Origin: Gnetum montanum
Taxonomy: Eukaryota; Streptophyta; Gnetopsida; Gnetales; Gnetaceae
Direction of reading: 5' to 3'
Assembly: GCA_015680685.1 (NCBI GenBank)
Contig: MNCI01013693.1
Coordinates: 52,315 to 116,314, forward strand
Length of the DNA stretch: 64,000 bases
Under the pieces are notes generated by a model. That model did no database searches. It saw nothing but the letters and a program-made list of their open reading frames with translations, and was not told where the DNA came from. The translations under genes were made by a program, and so were the position numbers. Below, one piece after another: positions 47,188 to 56,851 of the stretch (positions within the stretch are counted from its first letter, which is position 1; every line of letters starts with the position of its first letter).

Positions 47188-48038
47188 TGACAAGTCATGT
47201 TTTAATAGGGTTTCGATATCGAAGCCAAGTTATCGAGCATCTAATATCAAGGCACAACCTCTAATGTCAAGGATCTGATATCACCCCTTTCGTGTTAGCC
47301 TATAAATACAACACTTGGGTGCATAGTTCGAATATAGATTTTAATAGATTTTAGACGTAGACATAGAGAAGTTTTGTTAGTTTTTTTCCAAAGCATGCCC
47401 ACAGTGTGATGTTCAGTGATTGTACAACATCCTTATTCAAGTGTGACGTACTTGGACACGTTACATGCCCGGCAATAAAGATCAAGATTACTTCCATCAT
47501 TGCAGTATCCACTTACGTAAATGCTTATTGTTTTCCCTAGTTAATGTTTATCATTTATTTCTTTTTATTGTTTTTTTCATTAAGCTAAACAAGTACAACT
47601 AATCGCAGGTGCTTTAAACATAATTACTTGGTAACCCAATAGTGTTATCATTTGGTACACCCAGTAACAATATGTTTGGTATCCCAACAAAGGTTATGCA
47701 AAGTCCAAGGCATGTACAGAAGGTTATGAACAAATACTCATTGCACGTAGGCTAGTTTAAACTTTACTTTTCATTGTTAATTAGTTTAAATCATTGATTT
47801 CCTTATTATCATTAGAAGTAGCATAAGTTCGAAACAACATCAAGAATCCTATGCCTCACTTTGGACTAAACCATATATGACAAAGCTACCACTAGTCCAA
47901 GTGAGAAGACAATGAACTACAATCAAGGCATAACGATGTAGTTGCTACAACTAGTCCCATCCATGGAATTCAACCGGATCGTGCGTGAACGCTTGTGATT
48001 TGTATGGTTGGGCATAAGGGGTACCTCATCACTCATCC
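47188..48038 (+). mobile_element. 3' LTR of GY3
   Basis: It starts TGACAAGTCATG (TGATGAGCC in the 5' copy). It has GATATC-type motifs at 47215-47285, the TATA box CTATAAATACAAC at about 47301-47313, and AATAAAGATCAAG near 47475. It ends near ACTCATCC at 48038, one base different from the expected CTCATCA. Confidence 0.88.
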
Positions 48039-48890
48039 TTTTCCCAAAAGTTTTCAACACATATAGACATCTATTTTTACTATTTTAAAATTTTTTGGTT
48101 TCAAGAAACTAAAAAAAATGTAAGCTTAGGTTATTGGTTGAGAAGTTACTATAAGGTTATTAGAAAAAAATTCAAACAATATTTCTTTCTAAGACATAGT
48201 CAAATTAGAATTTTGTAACTTAGCAGAATCAAACTTGTAACTTGCAATGAAGTGTTAATTTAATGACAAAAGCTTTGGCTTACTAAGCTTAGGTCACTAA
48301 GTTTGATTCCATTAAGTAATATGCAGTGAATTATATTTTTTTTATAAAAATTTCCATAAAAAAATTTTGAAACTTATTTCATCTTAGTGTAAAAGTAAGC
48401 AAAAAAAATTTCAGTTTCAATTTCATAAAATAATGCACATCTTCCTACAACGTCCACTCATAATGTGCATGTCCATTGCTACCAACTTTTAAAACTCATA
48501 GCTTTACCTTCTACTGTGCAATTTCTAGTAGGTTTACCTTGCCTTTCACTATTATTTTAAATTGTATGTGGTTGATGCAATGTTTAAATAGTCAAGAAAT
48601 ATGTTGCATCGGCATGTTTCAAGAATTACCATAAATCTACAAGTTAAACCAAGTTATATATAAAGTCACAAAAATGATACTTAAATTTATTGATTTCTTT
48701 CTAAAACCTAAGGTTTATCCTAAAAGTCATGCCAATTCAATTGGGCTCAGTGAAATTTCTAATCCGGCTACTAATCGTTGAATCGGTGTCACCGGCGACT
48801 AATCATTGAATCGAATCATTAAATCGATGATTTATCGCTGAGTTAAAAAACTATGGTTATCAACCCTTTTTGGACTCCTTTCGTAGACGT
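48039..48890. other. AT-rich stretch, nothing firm
   Basis: No coding trace. A small cluster of GAATCG/CGATTC-like motifs lies at 48765-48845 (TCGTTGAATCGG, TCATTGAATCGAATC, AAATCGATGATT). This may be another LTR edge, but no boundary is seen. Confidence 0.4.
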
Positions 48891-50100
48891 ATTGGGAGAT
48901 GACATTGCCGTTGTAGTATGGGCCATCCCGTCATGCCTTTTTGTTTGTCCATTACTGGTGTTAGGACGGTGCTGAATAGCATCATTATTCCATCGGATTT
49001 ACGGAGATTCAAATTGCTAATGTCGTTGTCTTGTATCACACCAGAATTACGCAGAAAACAACTTTAAAAATGCGAATCCCGTCACCGAAATCTGGGTTTC
49101 TCTAGAGAAAAATAATAAAGAAAATTCTCCAAATAATGTAGGCCTTTGATTTTTTTTTTTTTTTTTTCCGCTGGAAACAAATCACGAAGGAACATATTTA
49201 TGAGCGGATAACAATAGAAAGAGATCAGTATACAGTTTTAAAAGATGAGCTTGTTTTTATGCGACCAGGCGATCGAGGATTTCAGGTCGTTGTCAGCATT
49301 GAAGGCGACAGGATTATGCAATGGCGGAGGGAGATTTGATCAGTTGGGGAGGGTGAAAATTGAAGGCGAAAGTTGCCCGTTCCAAAAACATGGGCCACTC
49401 TGTGGACTGTGGAGTTGTATGATTTGCAGACGCAGAGAGACGGTCAGAGAAGGAATTCCCGGATTGCGTCTTGGCAGACGAAGTTGAAGCAGGAGAGTCT
49501 TATTATTATTATTATTAGATTTTGTCAAATCCGAAGGCATTGAACGTACGCCAAGTCGCCAACAACAAAATGGGCCTGGTTCGCTACAAGACGAAGATGG
49601 CAGATAGGAATATGATTGCTGCGATTATGATTTTTGATGCTCTGATTCTGTCCCAGCAGCAATGTTTATGCACACAGGAGACGCGTATAACGTGGGTGGG
49701 TAGTTGTACACAATCGCAGGGTTAGAAATTCAAAAATATATCCGCTTCCAGATTCAAGTATCGTCGCTTCAAATGTTTTCGTTCACGAGCTACGCGTCAA
49801 ACATATCTGTAGTTACGTGGATAATGAAGAAGCTAACGAGGTCGAGGCGGAAGAAATATCAGGGCATTTGGACGACCGTGATTAAGAACATGTTAAACCA
49901 ACCCGAGGTCTGAAACGTTGGACATTGAAATTTGAAATCTTTGGCCTGGAAGGAAGACATGGTTTTGTTTTTATTCCGCTCCGTTTTGGGTAAAGTCCAG
50001 CTCTTCATCTACTACGAACATATGTACGTTCCGTTCTTGAAAAGATAACAAATGGACGATTGGTTAGCAAAATAAGTGACATGGGAATAAGAAATATTAG
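48891..50100. other. GC-richer low-copy block, unrecognised
   Basis: Composition shifts sharply from the AT-rich repeats. A poly-T run (49149-49167) and a TTA microsatellite (49500-49517) are present. Open frames at 49245-49487 and 49522-49913 are short and match no family I know. There are no splice signals or start context to support them. It may be single-copy spacer or a distal regulatory region of the MIR164 locus. Confidence 0.4.
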
Positions 50101-50292
50101 ATTTGTTCGTGAGAGGTCAGATTAAGTGATAAGGAAGTTGCTATGTAGTAACAGGTTGTAAATTCCATTTAGTTGGATTTGATAGTTTTGGTTTTACTTA
50201 AACGCACTTTTATTATTTATTAGGAGTTTCTATGAAATTTTAAAATTATATTATTTTTAAAATTATATTATTAAGACATATAGTCAACATAA

Positions 50293-50541
50293 TATATTAA
50301 AAGAATTGTAGAAGAATATAATGATGTTTTATATCAGTTCAGATGTAATTAAAATCAGTAAATTCTTATTTTAAAAATGATCTATCCTCTTGAAGCACTT
50401 TTCATTGGCAACTACTTATATATTAAAAGAATTATAGAAGAATATAATGTTGCCTTAGATGTAACTCAAACTAAAAACCCATTACCAGGAAATCCTTGTC
50501 CAACTATGATCTAACTTCTTGAGGCACCTCTCATGAGCAAC
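50293..50541. repeat. 124-bp tandem duplication
   Basis: Two diverged units start TATATTAAAAGAATTRTAGAAG at 50293 and 50417. Both end in a CTTGARGCACYTYTCATKRGCAAC-like block. The source is unknown. Confidence 0.6.
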
Positions 50542-50943
50542 AACTTGAAAATAGGCTAGGATCTTGCTCATTGCCAATGATAGGTGGGCAAAGGTTTAGC
50601 TCATTGTTTGACAAAGATAAGATTTGCAAGCAATAAGTTGTCAATTTGCATAATTATATACTTGTATAATTGTTTTAATATATCGTGTTGGCTATATGTC
50701 TTCGGGTGTACTGAAACCAAAATTGAAATTTTTACTTACATCCATTAAGACCCCTTGGATTTATTAGACTAGTTTCAAAATACATTTCACATAATTTTTT
50801 TTTATAAATCAGTGCTACCTAGGAAAATTGAACCTACAATCCACCCCCATCTCCCTTAGCCTCCATGCCACCCTCCAGCCACCCCCTCCCCCACCCAATC
50901 ACACATTACCTTCAACAACTCTCTCTATCCTCAATCAATGTTG

Positions 50944-51095
50944 GAACTCCAAAATAATTATAATGTAGGTACACCCTAAAATACATAGTGTACTTAGAAT
51001 TTTATAACTTAGTAATGCCACCAAAATCAAACCCATGACTTGGAGTTTTCAAATCAAAAGTCTTACCACTAGGCTAATACCTCATTATTAAAAAT
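50944..51095 (-). mobile_element. SINE-A copy 1 (tRNA-derived)
   Basis: On the minus strand GGTATTAGCCTAGTGGTAAG contains a perfect RNA polymerase III A box (TAGCCTAGTGG, 51066-51076). About 40 bases on is a B-box-like GGGTTTGATT (51026-51035). The tail ends near TAGGGTGTACCTAC and GGAGTTCC. It is homologous to the better-bounded copy at 56712-56851. No clear target duplication was found. Confidence 0.7.
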
Positions 51096-51119
51096 AAATA
51101 AAAGAATTAACACTAAAAG

Positions 51120-51246
51120 ATACAATGATTATCTTGCTAAAGTAGGGTCCTAAAGGGTTAGTGGATAAGTGAAAGCCTAACTGCTTTCAAGTGACTACTC
51201 CCAAGTTTGAATATAAGTCTGACAACTTGAGAAACAAGTACCTTAC
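51120..51246 (+). mobile_element. SINE-B copy 1
   Basis: TAGGGTCCTAAAGGGTTAGTGGATAAG and onward aligns with the copy at 57515-57659. Shared blocks are GTAGTGGATAAGc/TTAGTGGATAAG and ACAACTTGAGAAACAAG, followed by TACCTTA/CACCTTA. The B-box-like part (AAGTTTGAATA) is more decayed than in copy 2. Confidence 0.6.
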
Positions 51247-51283
51247 CGTCACTCCAAGCGATGGTCCCTATGTTGGCTGACTC

Positions 51284-51635
51284 TATAATTCATTTAATAT
51301 ATCATGTTGGCTATATACCTTGGGGTGTACTTACACCCAAATTTTTTATGTTTCAACAACACCCATTGCATATAAGGGTTGCTCTCAATAATTTTTTCAA
51401 TATATCATTTTGGATATATGTTCTAGGATACACTTATAGTCAAATTGTTTTGGGTTTCAAATACACCCTTTATAATTTTTTTAATATACCATATTGGTTA
51501 TATGTTCTGGGGTGTAATTATAGTTAATTTGTTTTATGTTTCAACATCCTACCTCTATAATTCTTTTGATATATCATGTTGGTCATTTATCTTGAATTAT
51601 ATTTAAAGTAATTTGTTTGAGGTTTTAACCCCTTT
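51284..51635. repeat. tandem array of ~84-bp units
   Basis: Four diverged units start TATAATTYNTTTNATATATCAT at about 51284, 51387, 51471 and 51555. Each continues with TTGGCTATAT, a TTGGGGTGTACTTA-like block and TTTATGTTTCAA. One further unit lies at 50673. The GGTGTAC...TATGTTTCA part matches the 3' end of SINE-A, so the array may be built from SINE tails. Confidence 0.65.
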
Positions 51636-51652
51636 TCAAAAAAATAAAAAAC

Positions 51653-51790
51653 TTGCTACCAATTTAGATATCTTTCATCTTTCAAAATAATTATAGCAAA
51701 GCTTAGTTATCAGCTTAGATATTTTTGATCTTTCCAAATAATTATAACAAAGGTTAGATATCTTTTACCAGCTCTATTTGCCAACTTGGA
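51653..51790. repeat. ~63-bp imperfect tandem repeat
   Basis: TTTAGATATCTTTCATCTTTC and AAAATAATTATAGCAAAGCTTAG repeat with changes as CTTAGATATTTTTGATCTTT and AATAATTATAACAAAGG, then a third partial unit. No function is apparent. Confidence 0.55.
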
Positions 51791-51899
51791 TACGTTTCAA
51801 AATAACTCTAATTTTGTAAAATAAACATGATATAAGATTCTTTGATAAGATTAGGAGCTCTTTAGTAAAGTTGTTCTTCATGTTTGGTAAAGCTCTTCT

Positions 51900-52565
51900 T
51901 CAGGAACAATATGAGCCCCATCGTTATGATTATTTTTCCTTAAATAGCAATGGATCATTGTAAATATAGCCTTAAATTAAAATATTGAAGTGTTAGTAGG
52001 ATAGCAAAAGTTAATTTTGCAGGTTGGATTTTACCGCGCAAGACTAAGTTGTCATGTTCTAAATATCTAGGTTCCAACACGCCCAAGTATTGAGTTATTG
52101 TGTTGGTTCTATCTCTTAAGGTATATAGGACCGCTAACCAGTGCAAAAAGCAAATACATCCAAAAAGGCATAGGTTCTTCGTAAACATGTCATGTTTAAC
52201 CAAGCGAGCAGTCCAAACGGCATCCCCGTTATAGCTTTCAAAAGATTGAAAAAGTTCTGCCGTCATCTAAATTTTGGGGCTAAAAAAAACAACAATGGGA
52301 ATTCTCAATGTCACCATAATATCAAGTCTTCCTGGAAGGAAAACGCAAGTTCCCCGCATCATGAAACCTTTGAAAAATGCAGTGTAAATGTAGATACGAA
52401 AAGTGAGCAACCTGAGAAAGAAATTGCAAGTTCGTGAATTTCCATGCGTGGTTCACAGGCCGAAATGAAACCGCAAGCGCAGGGATTGAACATCCAAACT
52501 CGGCAGTAATGGAATCACTATTCAAGTTGCCTATTCATTCATACATTCTACTGTTGCATCGTTGC
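51900..52565. other. low-copy spacer
   Basis: No recognised gene. Short open frames on both strands overlap each other without family resemblance. Confidence 0.4.
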
Positions 52566-52592
52566 CTTGCACTGCACTGCACTGCACTGCAC
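52566..52592. repeat. (CTGCA)n microsatellite
   Basis: Four to five copies of ACTGC/CTGCA in tandem, about 2 kb upstream of the MIR164 hairpin. Confidence 0.85.
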
Positions 52593-53075
52593 GGGGAGCA
52601 AAAGTTAAAAAAGATGCAACATGCAGCTTTCAACGTAAAAGCGGCAGCACCAGAAGATGGAACAAATACTGCAACAATATCAGTGGATAGGTATAGATGG
52701 CCCTTCCTCCTCCTTCTTCTGGTCCCCTTTTGCATAGCAAGTACATAAACAGCAACTCCCAACTCCCATCCGTCGTCCTCGTAAGAAACTCTGCCATTAC
52801 AATTACAAACTCTGCAACTCCTGCAGGAGTTGATTCATGACAGGATTCGCTCGCACAACAGCAATGACAGAAGCAGGAGGTTTCGTTTGGGTCCGGGTAA
52901 ATTGGGTGTCGCTCTTCTGTAACTCTCTGCTGGTGGCCTGCCTAACTTTATCGATGGATTTTGCCGCAGCCCTGCAACCATCCGCTGACACAAGTCACGT
53001 TTGCACTGCATGGCTCTCGCCTCGCCTCATTTCTGGAAGCTCGTGCCAACGGCTCGTCTGGGTTTGAACCGGAAG

Positions 53076-53414
53076 CCTCTCGGCTGTTCTAGCCTAGGAT
53101 TACCATAAACTGTGGATCGAATTTCTGCTTATCTTTAATAAAAAATGCAAAAGTTGAAACCTCTCGGCTGTTCTAGGCTATAATTACCATTAACTGTGGA
53201 TCGAGTGTCTGCTATCTTTAATAAAAAATGCAAAAGTTCAAACCTCTCGGCTGTTCTAGCCTATGATTACCATTAACTGTGGATCGAGTGACTGCTTATC
53301 TTTAATAAAAAACTGCAAAGGTTCAAACCTCTCGGCTGTTCTAGCCTATGATTACCCTCAACGGTGGATCGAGTTTCTGCTTCTCTTTAATAAAAAAATC
53401 AAAAGTTCAAACCT
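53076..53414. repeat. 84-bp minisatellite, four units
   Basis: Units start CCTCTCGGCTGTTCTAGCC at 53076, 53160, 53243 and 53328. Each carries ACTGTGGATCGA, TTTAATAAAAAA and AAAGTTCAAA, ending in a partial fifth start at 53412. Similarity between units is high, so the expansion looks fairly recent. It lies about 1.2 kb upstream of the MIR164 hairpin and does not resemble the 51284 array. Confidence 0.9.
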
Positions 53415-53877
53415 CGTTGTTATACACTGCCGTGTCAGCTGGATATTGCGGCTTGATTTTTCCGTGTTTGGGGCAAGATTAGCGTTGGAGCTTAGCACCA
53501 GGCGAAAGTAAAAAACCCACAATTTTGGTTTTAAAATGGAGGACTGGAAAGAACCTTTTTGCCTCCACAGTTTTGACTCTGGATTTGGGTTTAGCGAACC
53601 AAATTCAGTTCCTTACGGAGGGTTATTCAAAATTAATGATGAAAAGCCCAGCTGCCGGAAAAGGTTCCCTGTTCAAACAAGACTAACACTAACCAATTAT
53701 TTAGTGCTACACGTAATTCATCATCCGTTTGCCTGTGCATTTAGGGTTCCATCCTGAATTCTTGGATTATTCATGTTTTTAGCTCGCCGTTTTGAGAAAA
53801 CTCCAACCCTGCTTTTGGATAAAAGAGAAGGCAGGGCAAGCGAAAGAGACGAGGAGGAGCAGGACGATCCATCTACG

Positions 53878-54320
53878 ATTGATGATGATGATGATGAATG
53901 ATGATGCTGCTGCTGCAGGAAGAGGAGCCTGTGCTCCGTATCGAAATTCTAGTCGGCGATTTCAGGAATTCCCTGTTTGGACGACTGTTTGGGCCAACTG
54001 ACAGACAAACAGGCGCAGCAGCAGAAGCAACAGCGCTATCACTGTTCTTTTTAATCTCTGCTACTGCTGCTGCTGCTGCTGCAGCGTTCATTGTTTGATC
54101 GTTCAAACACGCAACAGATGGATGAGCAGCGAAGCTCCAATACAGACGAGACGTTGCTGTTGCGCTTCAACTTCAATTCTGGACTTTGTGCAGGGAAAAA
54201 ACACTGAATGATGGCTGCTGCTGATGCTGGGTCTTTGTTGAAATGGCAGACAGGCCCCGCTGATGCAGCAGAAGAGTACTGGTGCTGGTGCTGGCGGTCG
54301 CTGATGAGTGATGATGATTT
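53878..54320. repeat. GAT and GCT trinucleotide-repeat region
   Basis: A (GAT)n run at 53880-53897 is followed by (GCT)n runs at 53903-53917 and 54063-54083, with looser GCTG/GCTGCTGAT repeats to 54310. These make His, Ala and Gln homopolymer frames on both strands, which I take as artefacts of the repeats. The region is the proximal upstream sequence of the MIR164 gene. Confidence 0.8.
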
Positions 54321-54467
54321 TGCTTGCTAGATTCAACGAGGATTGAGTGCAGAGCTAACCCTGTTGCGCTATACTGCTGCTCTCTGAATGCGAAAGCGAA
54401 AGAGAATTTAAAGGCCCGATCTTCCATGCATAAATGCCCTCGATCTGCTGTTCTGCTCAGCGGCAGG

Positions 54468-54516
54468 AACAGCAGGAGAGAGGAGAGGAGACGAGAGGAG
54501 AGAAGGCTATAAATTA
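54468..54516 (+). promoter_or_regulatory. MIR164 core promoter: GA tract and TATA box
   Basis: A purine tract of GAGAGGAGAGGAGACGAG type (54474-54505) leads directly to a TATA box CTATAAATTA (54507-54516). Transcription would be expected to start about 30 bases on, near 54540-54550, some 65 bases before the mature miRNA. GA tracts next to TATA are common in plant core promoters. The start site is inferred. Confidence 0.65.
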
Positions 54517-54589
54517 GTGCATTGCAGGCGGGGTTTTTGAATGCTCTTTCGATTTCAGAGTTCCAGTAGTAGGTTTGCTGGTGCGTGCG

Positions 54590-54828
54590 TGCAGGCAGGC
54601 AAATACGCGTTGGAGAAGCAGGGCACGTGCGAGGAGACCGAGGAGGGAGTCAGCCAGCCACTGCGCGCTTCTGGGCACTGAGCCAGGCACAGGAGATCCA
54701 GAGCTTTTTCTTTCTTGGATTTCTTTGCGCTCAGTACTCTTTCTTGCGCAGTAGCAGCGGCATATCGTCTCTGGTTCTGCCTTTCTGCACGTGCTCCCCT
54801 TCTCCAACATGCATTTCCTGCTTTTCTT
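54590..54828 (+). ncRNA. MIR164: MIR164 precursor hairpin
   Basis: The 5' arm at 54611-54631 begins TGGAGAAGCAGGGCACGTGC and ends in G. This is the miR164 mature sequence; the terminal G matches my memory of Arabidopsis miR164c. The 3' arm at 54788-54808 begins CACGTGCTCCCCTTCTCCA, the miR164* form. The arms pair over 19 positions with two mismatches and one G:U, leaving 2-nt 3' overhangs as Dicer-like products require. The stem extends below the duplex: GTTGG pairs with CCAAC, AAAT with ATTT, and GCAGG with CCTGC. The loop is about 156 bases. miR164 guides cleavage of NAC-family (CUC/NAM) mRNAs, which set organ boundaries and lateral root growth. Confidence 0.95.
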
Positions 54829-54881
54829 TTCTGCTCAGCTTCAACTTATGTCTCCAATTATTTCTCCAATCCTCTCAACAG

Positions 54882-55204
54882 GTAATTGTACCATTTGATT
54901 CATTTGCCTTTCTTTTTAACATATCTGCCTCTCATCTCTTTTCGGTTTGTGTTTTTTTACCTTTGTTTTTCGTTTTTCTCTTGTGTGGATTATATATCAG
55001 TTTTAGTTTCATGTATCCGGTTGCCTGACTTTTGTCGCTCTGGGTTTAGCATATCCTCTTCTTTTGTTCGGAGCAGGGGCTCGTCACTTAGCAAGTGTGT
55101 CGGTTTCCTACTTCCTCTTAGAAGCTTTGTTCAAGTAAGAATCCATCGATATGTATTTCAGTAGCATCAGTGGCTTGTTTATGTACCCATGTCGAATTTT
55201 GCAG
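54882..55204 (+). other. putative intron of the MIR164 transcript
   Basis: CAACAG|GTAATTG at the left and a pyrimidine-rich, T-rich stretch ending TTTTGCAG|GTTATG at the right fit a 323-base GT-AG intron. The internal sequence is T-rich, as plant introns are. Plant MIR genes often have an intron 3' of the hairpin. This is inferred from sequence alone. Confidence 0.5.
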
Positions 55205-56460
55205 GTTATGTGAAGGAGCTAGTCCTAGCTTTGCTCGCTGCTGCTGCTGCTCCGGGATTTCGCTATATTCTCACCGCTGCTTGCAGTTCCATTTCCTAGG
55301 AGTAGAGTGGCCTGATACCCAGAACAATACACTGAAACCAGCAAGAGCAGAAGTACTAGTACTTTGTATAAACTTGGCTAGAAGCATCCCCTGACAGCAG
55401 CAATTCTTGCATGGTTTTCCATGTTGTTTCAACTAAACCAGCAATGTATCTTGCTCTAAAAGCCTCCAATTTGCAATAAGCTGTTTTGTTGGTGTTAGAG
55501 AGCGTACCTACAGCTTTTCTTTAGTTCTGTACACCGAAGAGAATGATTTCTTCCTTCGTATTCTCAGAAAACGCAGAGTCCATCATGTGCTCTAGCTTTT
55601 GGTACAGTTGTATTGAAGTAGTCAAATAAGACATGTATAAAATTTAGACTGCTGATTTCTGTTAGCAAGGACAATTCATGACATTGATTTCTCCTTCCGA
55701 TACAACAGTAATGGATAGGATGCATCTGTATCTGAACCTCGTTTTAATGGATAGGATGCATCTGTATCCGAACGTCGTTTTCACACTGCTCGGTTAATCC
55801 CGTGAAGACAACCAATAAACTATCGACGTTCTTATCAATTAAAACACCCCAGACATCGCATTCTCGTCACTGGGAGATAGCTTGCAAAGTTGCAGGACCT
55901 GTTCACACATGTATTCCACCTGTGTCTCTACGCTCCATTCAAAATCTGGCACTTAGATCTCGATCCAGTAACTATGGGCAATAGTTGATAGTTGGACATG
56001 CTGTGGGCGAATTCAATCTCATGAAATAACCATTCAAACTGAGACCAATGGACAGGTGGCTGGGAAAGACGGCAAAATCTAAAAGCGGCCAGGGTGCAGG
56101 GCGTGGGCCAATATTTCAGGCGCAGTGGTGAACTCGTGACGTTCATATCTGACATTTCCTTGCACGTGCACGGAATCGAAAGAAAGAGGAATCGGTGCTC
56201 AGAGCAGGGACGAGGTGAGTGAGGATGAGGGAAAGAGAAATAGGGGGCACTGGGCAGCTACAGTAACAGCAACACCAGAAAATTGCTGCAGATAAGGCAA
56301 TTTGATGACGCTAGCCTACCAAAGACGGCACATCATGGATATTGGAAAGATCAGAAGATGTGAACTCCATCATTGTATTTGTATCGTGGCTGGTCAACCG
56401 CTGGGCATTTGCCTCGGTCCTTCGGTAAGGGGCCCTCGCTAAGCTGCTTATTGACATCGG
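55205..56460. other. downstream flank of MIR164
   Basis: Low-copy sequence with no recognised protein gene. A palindromic TGCACGTGCA (about 56161-56170) contains a G-box core CACGTG. The segment loses its GC-richer character after about 56450. Confidence 0.4.
55710..55781. repeat. 36-bp tandem duplication
   Basis: AATGGATAGGATGCATCTGT and the next 16 bases occur twice in direct succession with two differences. Confidence 0.85.
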
Positions 56461-56711
56461 TTCAGTTTAATTGAATCTTTAATTTGTTAAGGAGTTCTTT
56501 GATTTCCACTTACTAATTTTTCGAGACATTTTGAACCATTTGGTGTATGGAACTAAAACAATTTGATTATAGATACCGCAGAAGAACGTCTTAGTTGTGA
56601 TTCAAATTTGCCATGTCTTGGTTGCAGTTTTTATTGAATAATGAGCTAACCATAATTATTTTAAAGCATTTAATTCTTGTAATTAATTCATAAAAAACCG
56701 AAGAAAATATG

Positions 56712-56851
56712 AGGGGGTGGAACTTGAAATAAATGAAACATAGGTACACCTCAAGATATATAATCCAATTAAAACTTTCAAATCAAACCTATGACCTAGA
56801 GCTTTGAAATCAAGTATTTTGCCACTAGGCTAACACCTTATTGTTGAATCA
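56712..56851 (-). mobile_element. SINE-A copy 2, with target duplication
   Basis: An insertion of 140 bases is flanked by exact 11-bp repeats AAGAAAATATG (56701-56711 and 56852-56862). On the minus strand it has the A box TAGCCTAGTGG (56822-56832) and a B-box-like AGGTTTGATT (56781-56790), about 40 bases apart, as in tRNA-derived SINEs. The tail contains CTTGAGGTGTACCTATGTTT and ends AGTTCCACCCCCT without a poly-A run. It needs LINE machinery to move; the LINE relics here show such elements once existed in this genome. Confidence 0.85.

Larger units (their letters stand above)
38606..48038 (+). mobile_element. GY3, gypsy element with gag but no pol
   Basis: This is a plus-strand element of the GY2 family: 5' LTR 38606-39489, tRNA-Asp type primer site, gag, conserved noncoding region, internal promoter-like block, second ORF (44516-45169), coiled-coil tail, polypurine tract and 3' LTR 47188-48038. 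No protease, RT or integrase motif is seen in the 8.5 kb interior. CCCTC precedes the element; the right flank (CTTTT) does not give a clear target duplication, so the 3' end may be damaged. A single-N join at 43055 carries a local duplication. Confidence 0.85.
54541..55500 (+). ncRNA. MIR164: MIR164 primary transcript (inferred extent)
   Basis: The inferred transcript starts downstream of the TATA box, carries the hairpin in its first exon, and appears spliced once. No long open frame accompanies it. The 3' end is unknown; the boundary given is a guess, with no clear polyadenylation signal chosen. Confidence 0.45.

Noticed and set aside
38606-48038. GY3 target-site duplication CCCTC/CCTTT
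   Set aside because: Only a partial match, and the LTR 3' end is one base off its expected CA, so I do not claim it.
49245-49913. Open frames as small protein genes
   Set aside because: No family resemblance, start context or splice signals; frames overlap on opposite strands.
51284-51635. CRISPR-like array
   Set aside because: Units are diverged throughout and directly tandem, with no constant repeat and variable spacer; plant nuclear context.
53873-54427. His-, Ala- and Gln-run frames upstream of MIR164 as a transcription factor
   Set aside because: They are produced by triplet repeats on both strands at once, with no domain and no splice or start context.
54585-55028. 147-codon frame through the MIR164 hairpin as a protein
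   Set aside because: It overlaps the hairpin arms and runs through the inferred intron; Phe/Leu-rich from T-rich sequence. A short miPEP elsewhere in the transcript cannot be excluded.
55928-56155. 75-codon minus-strand frame downstream of MIR164
   Set aside because: No family match and no supporting signals; likely chance in GC-richer DNA.
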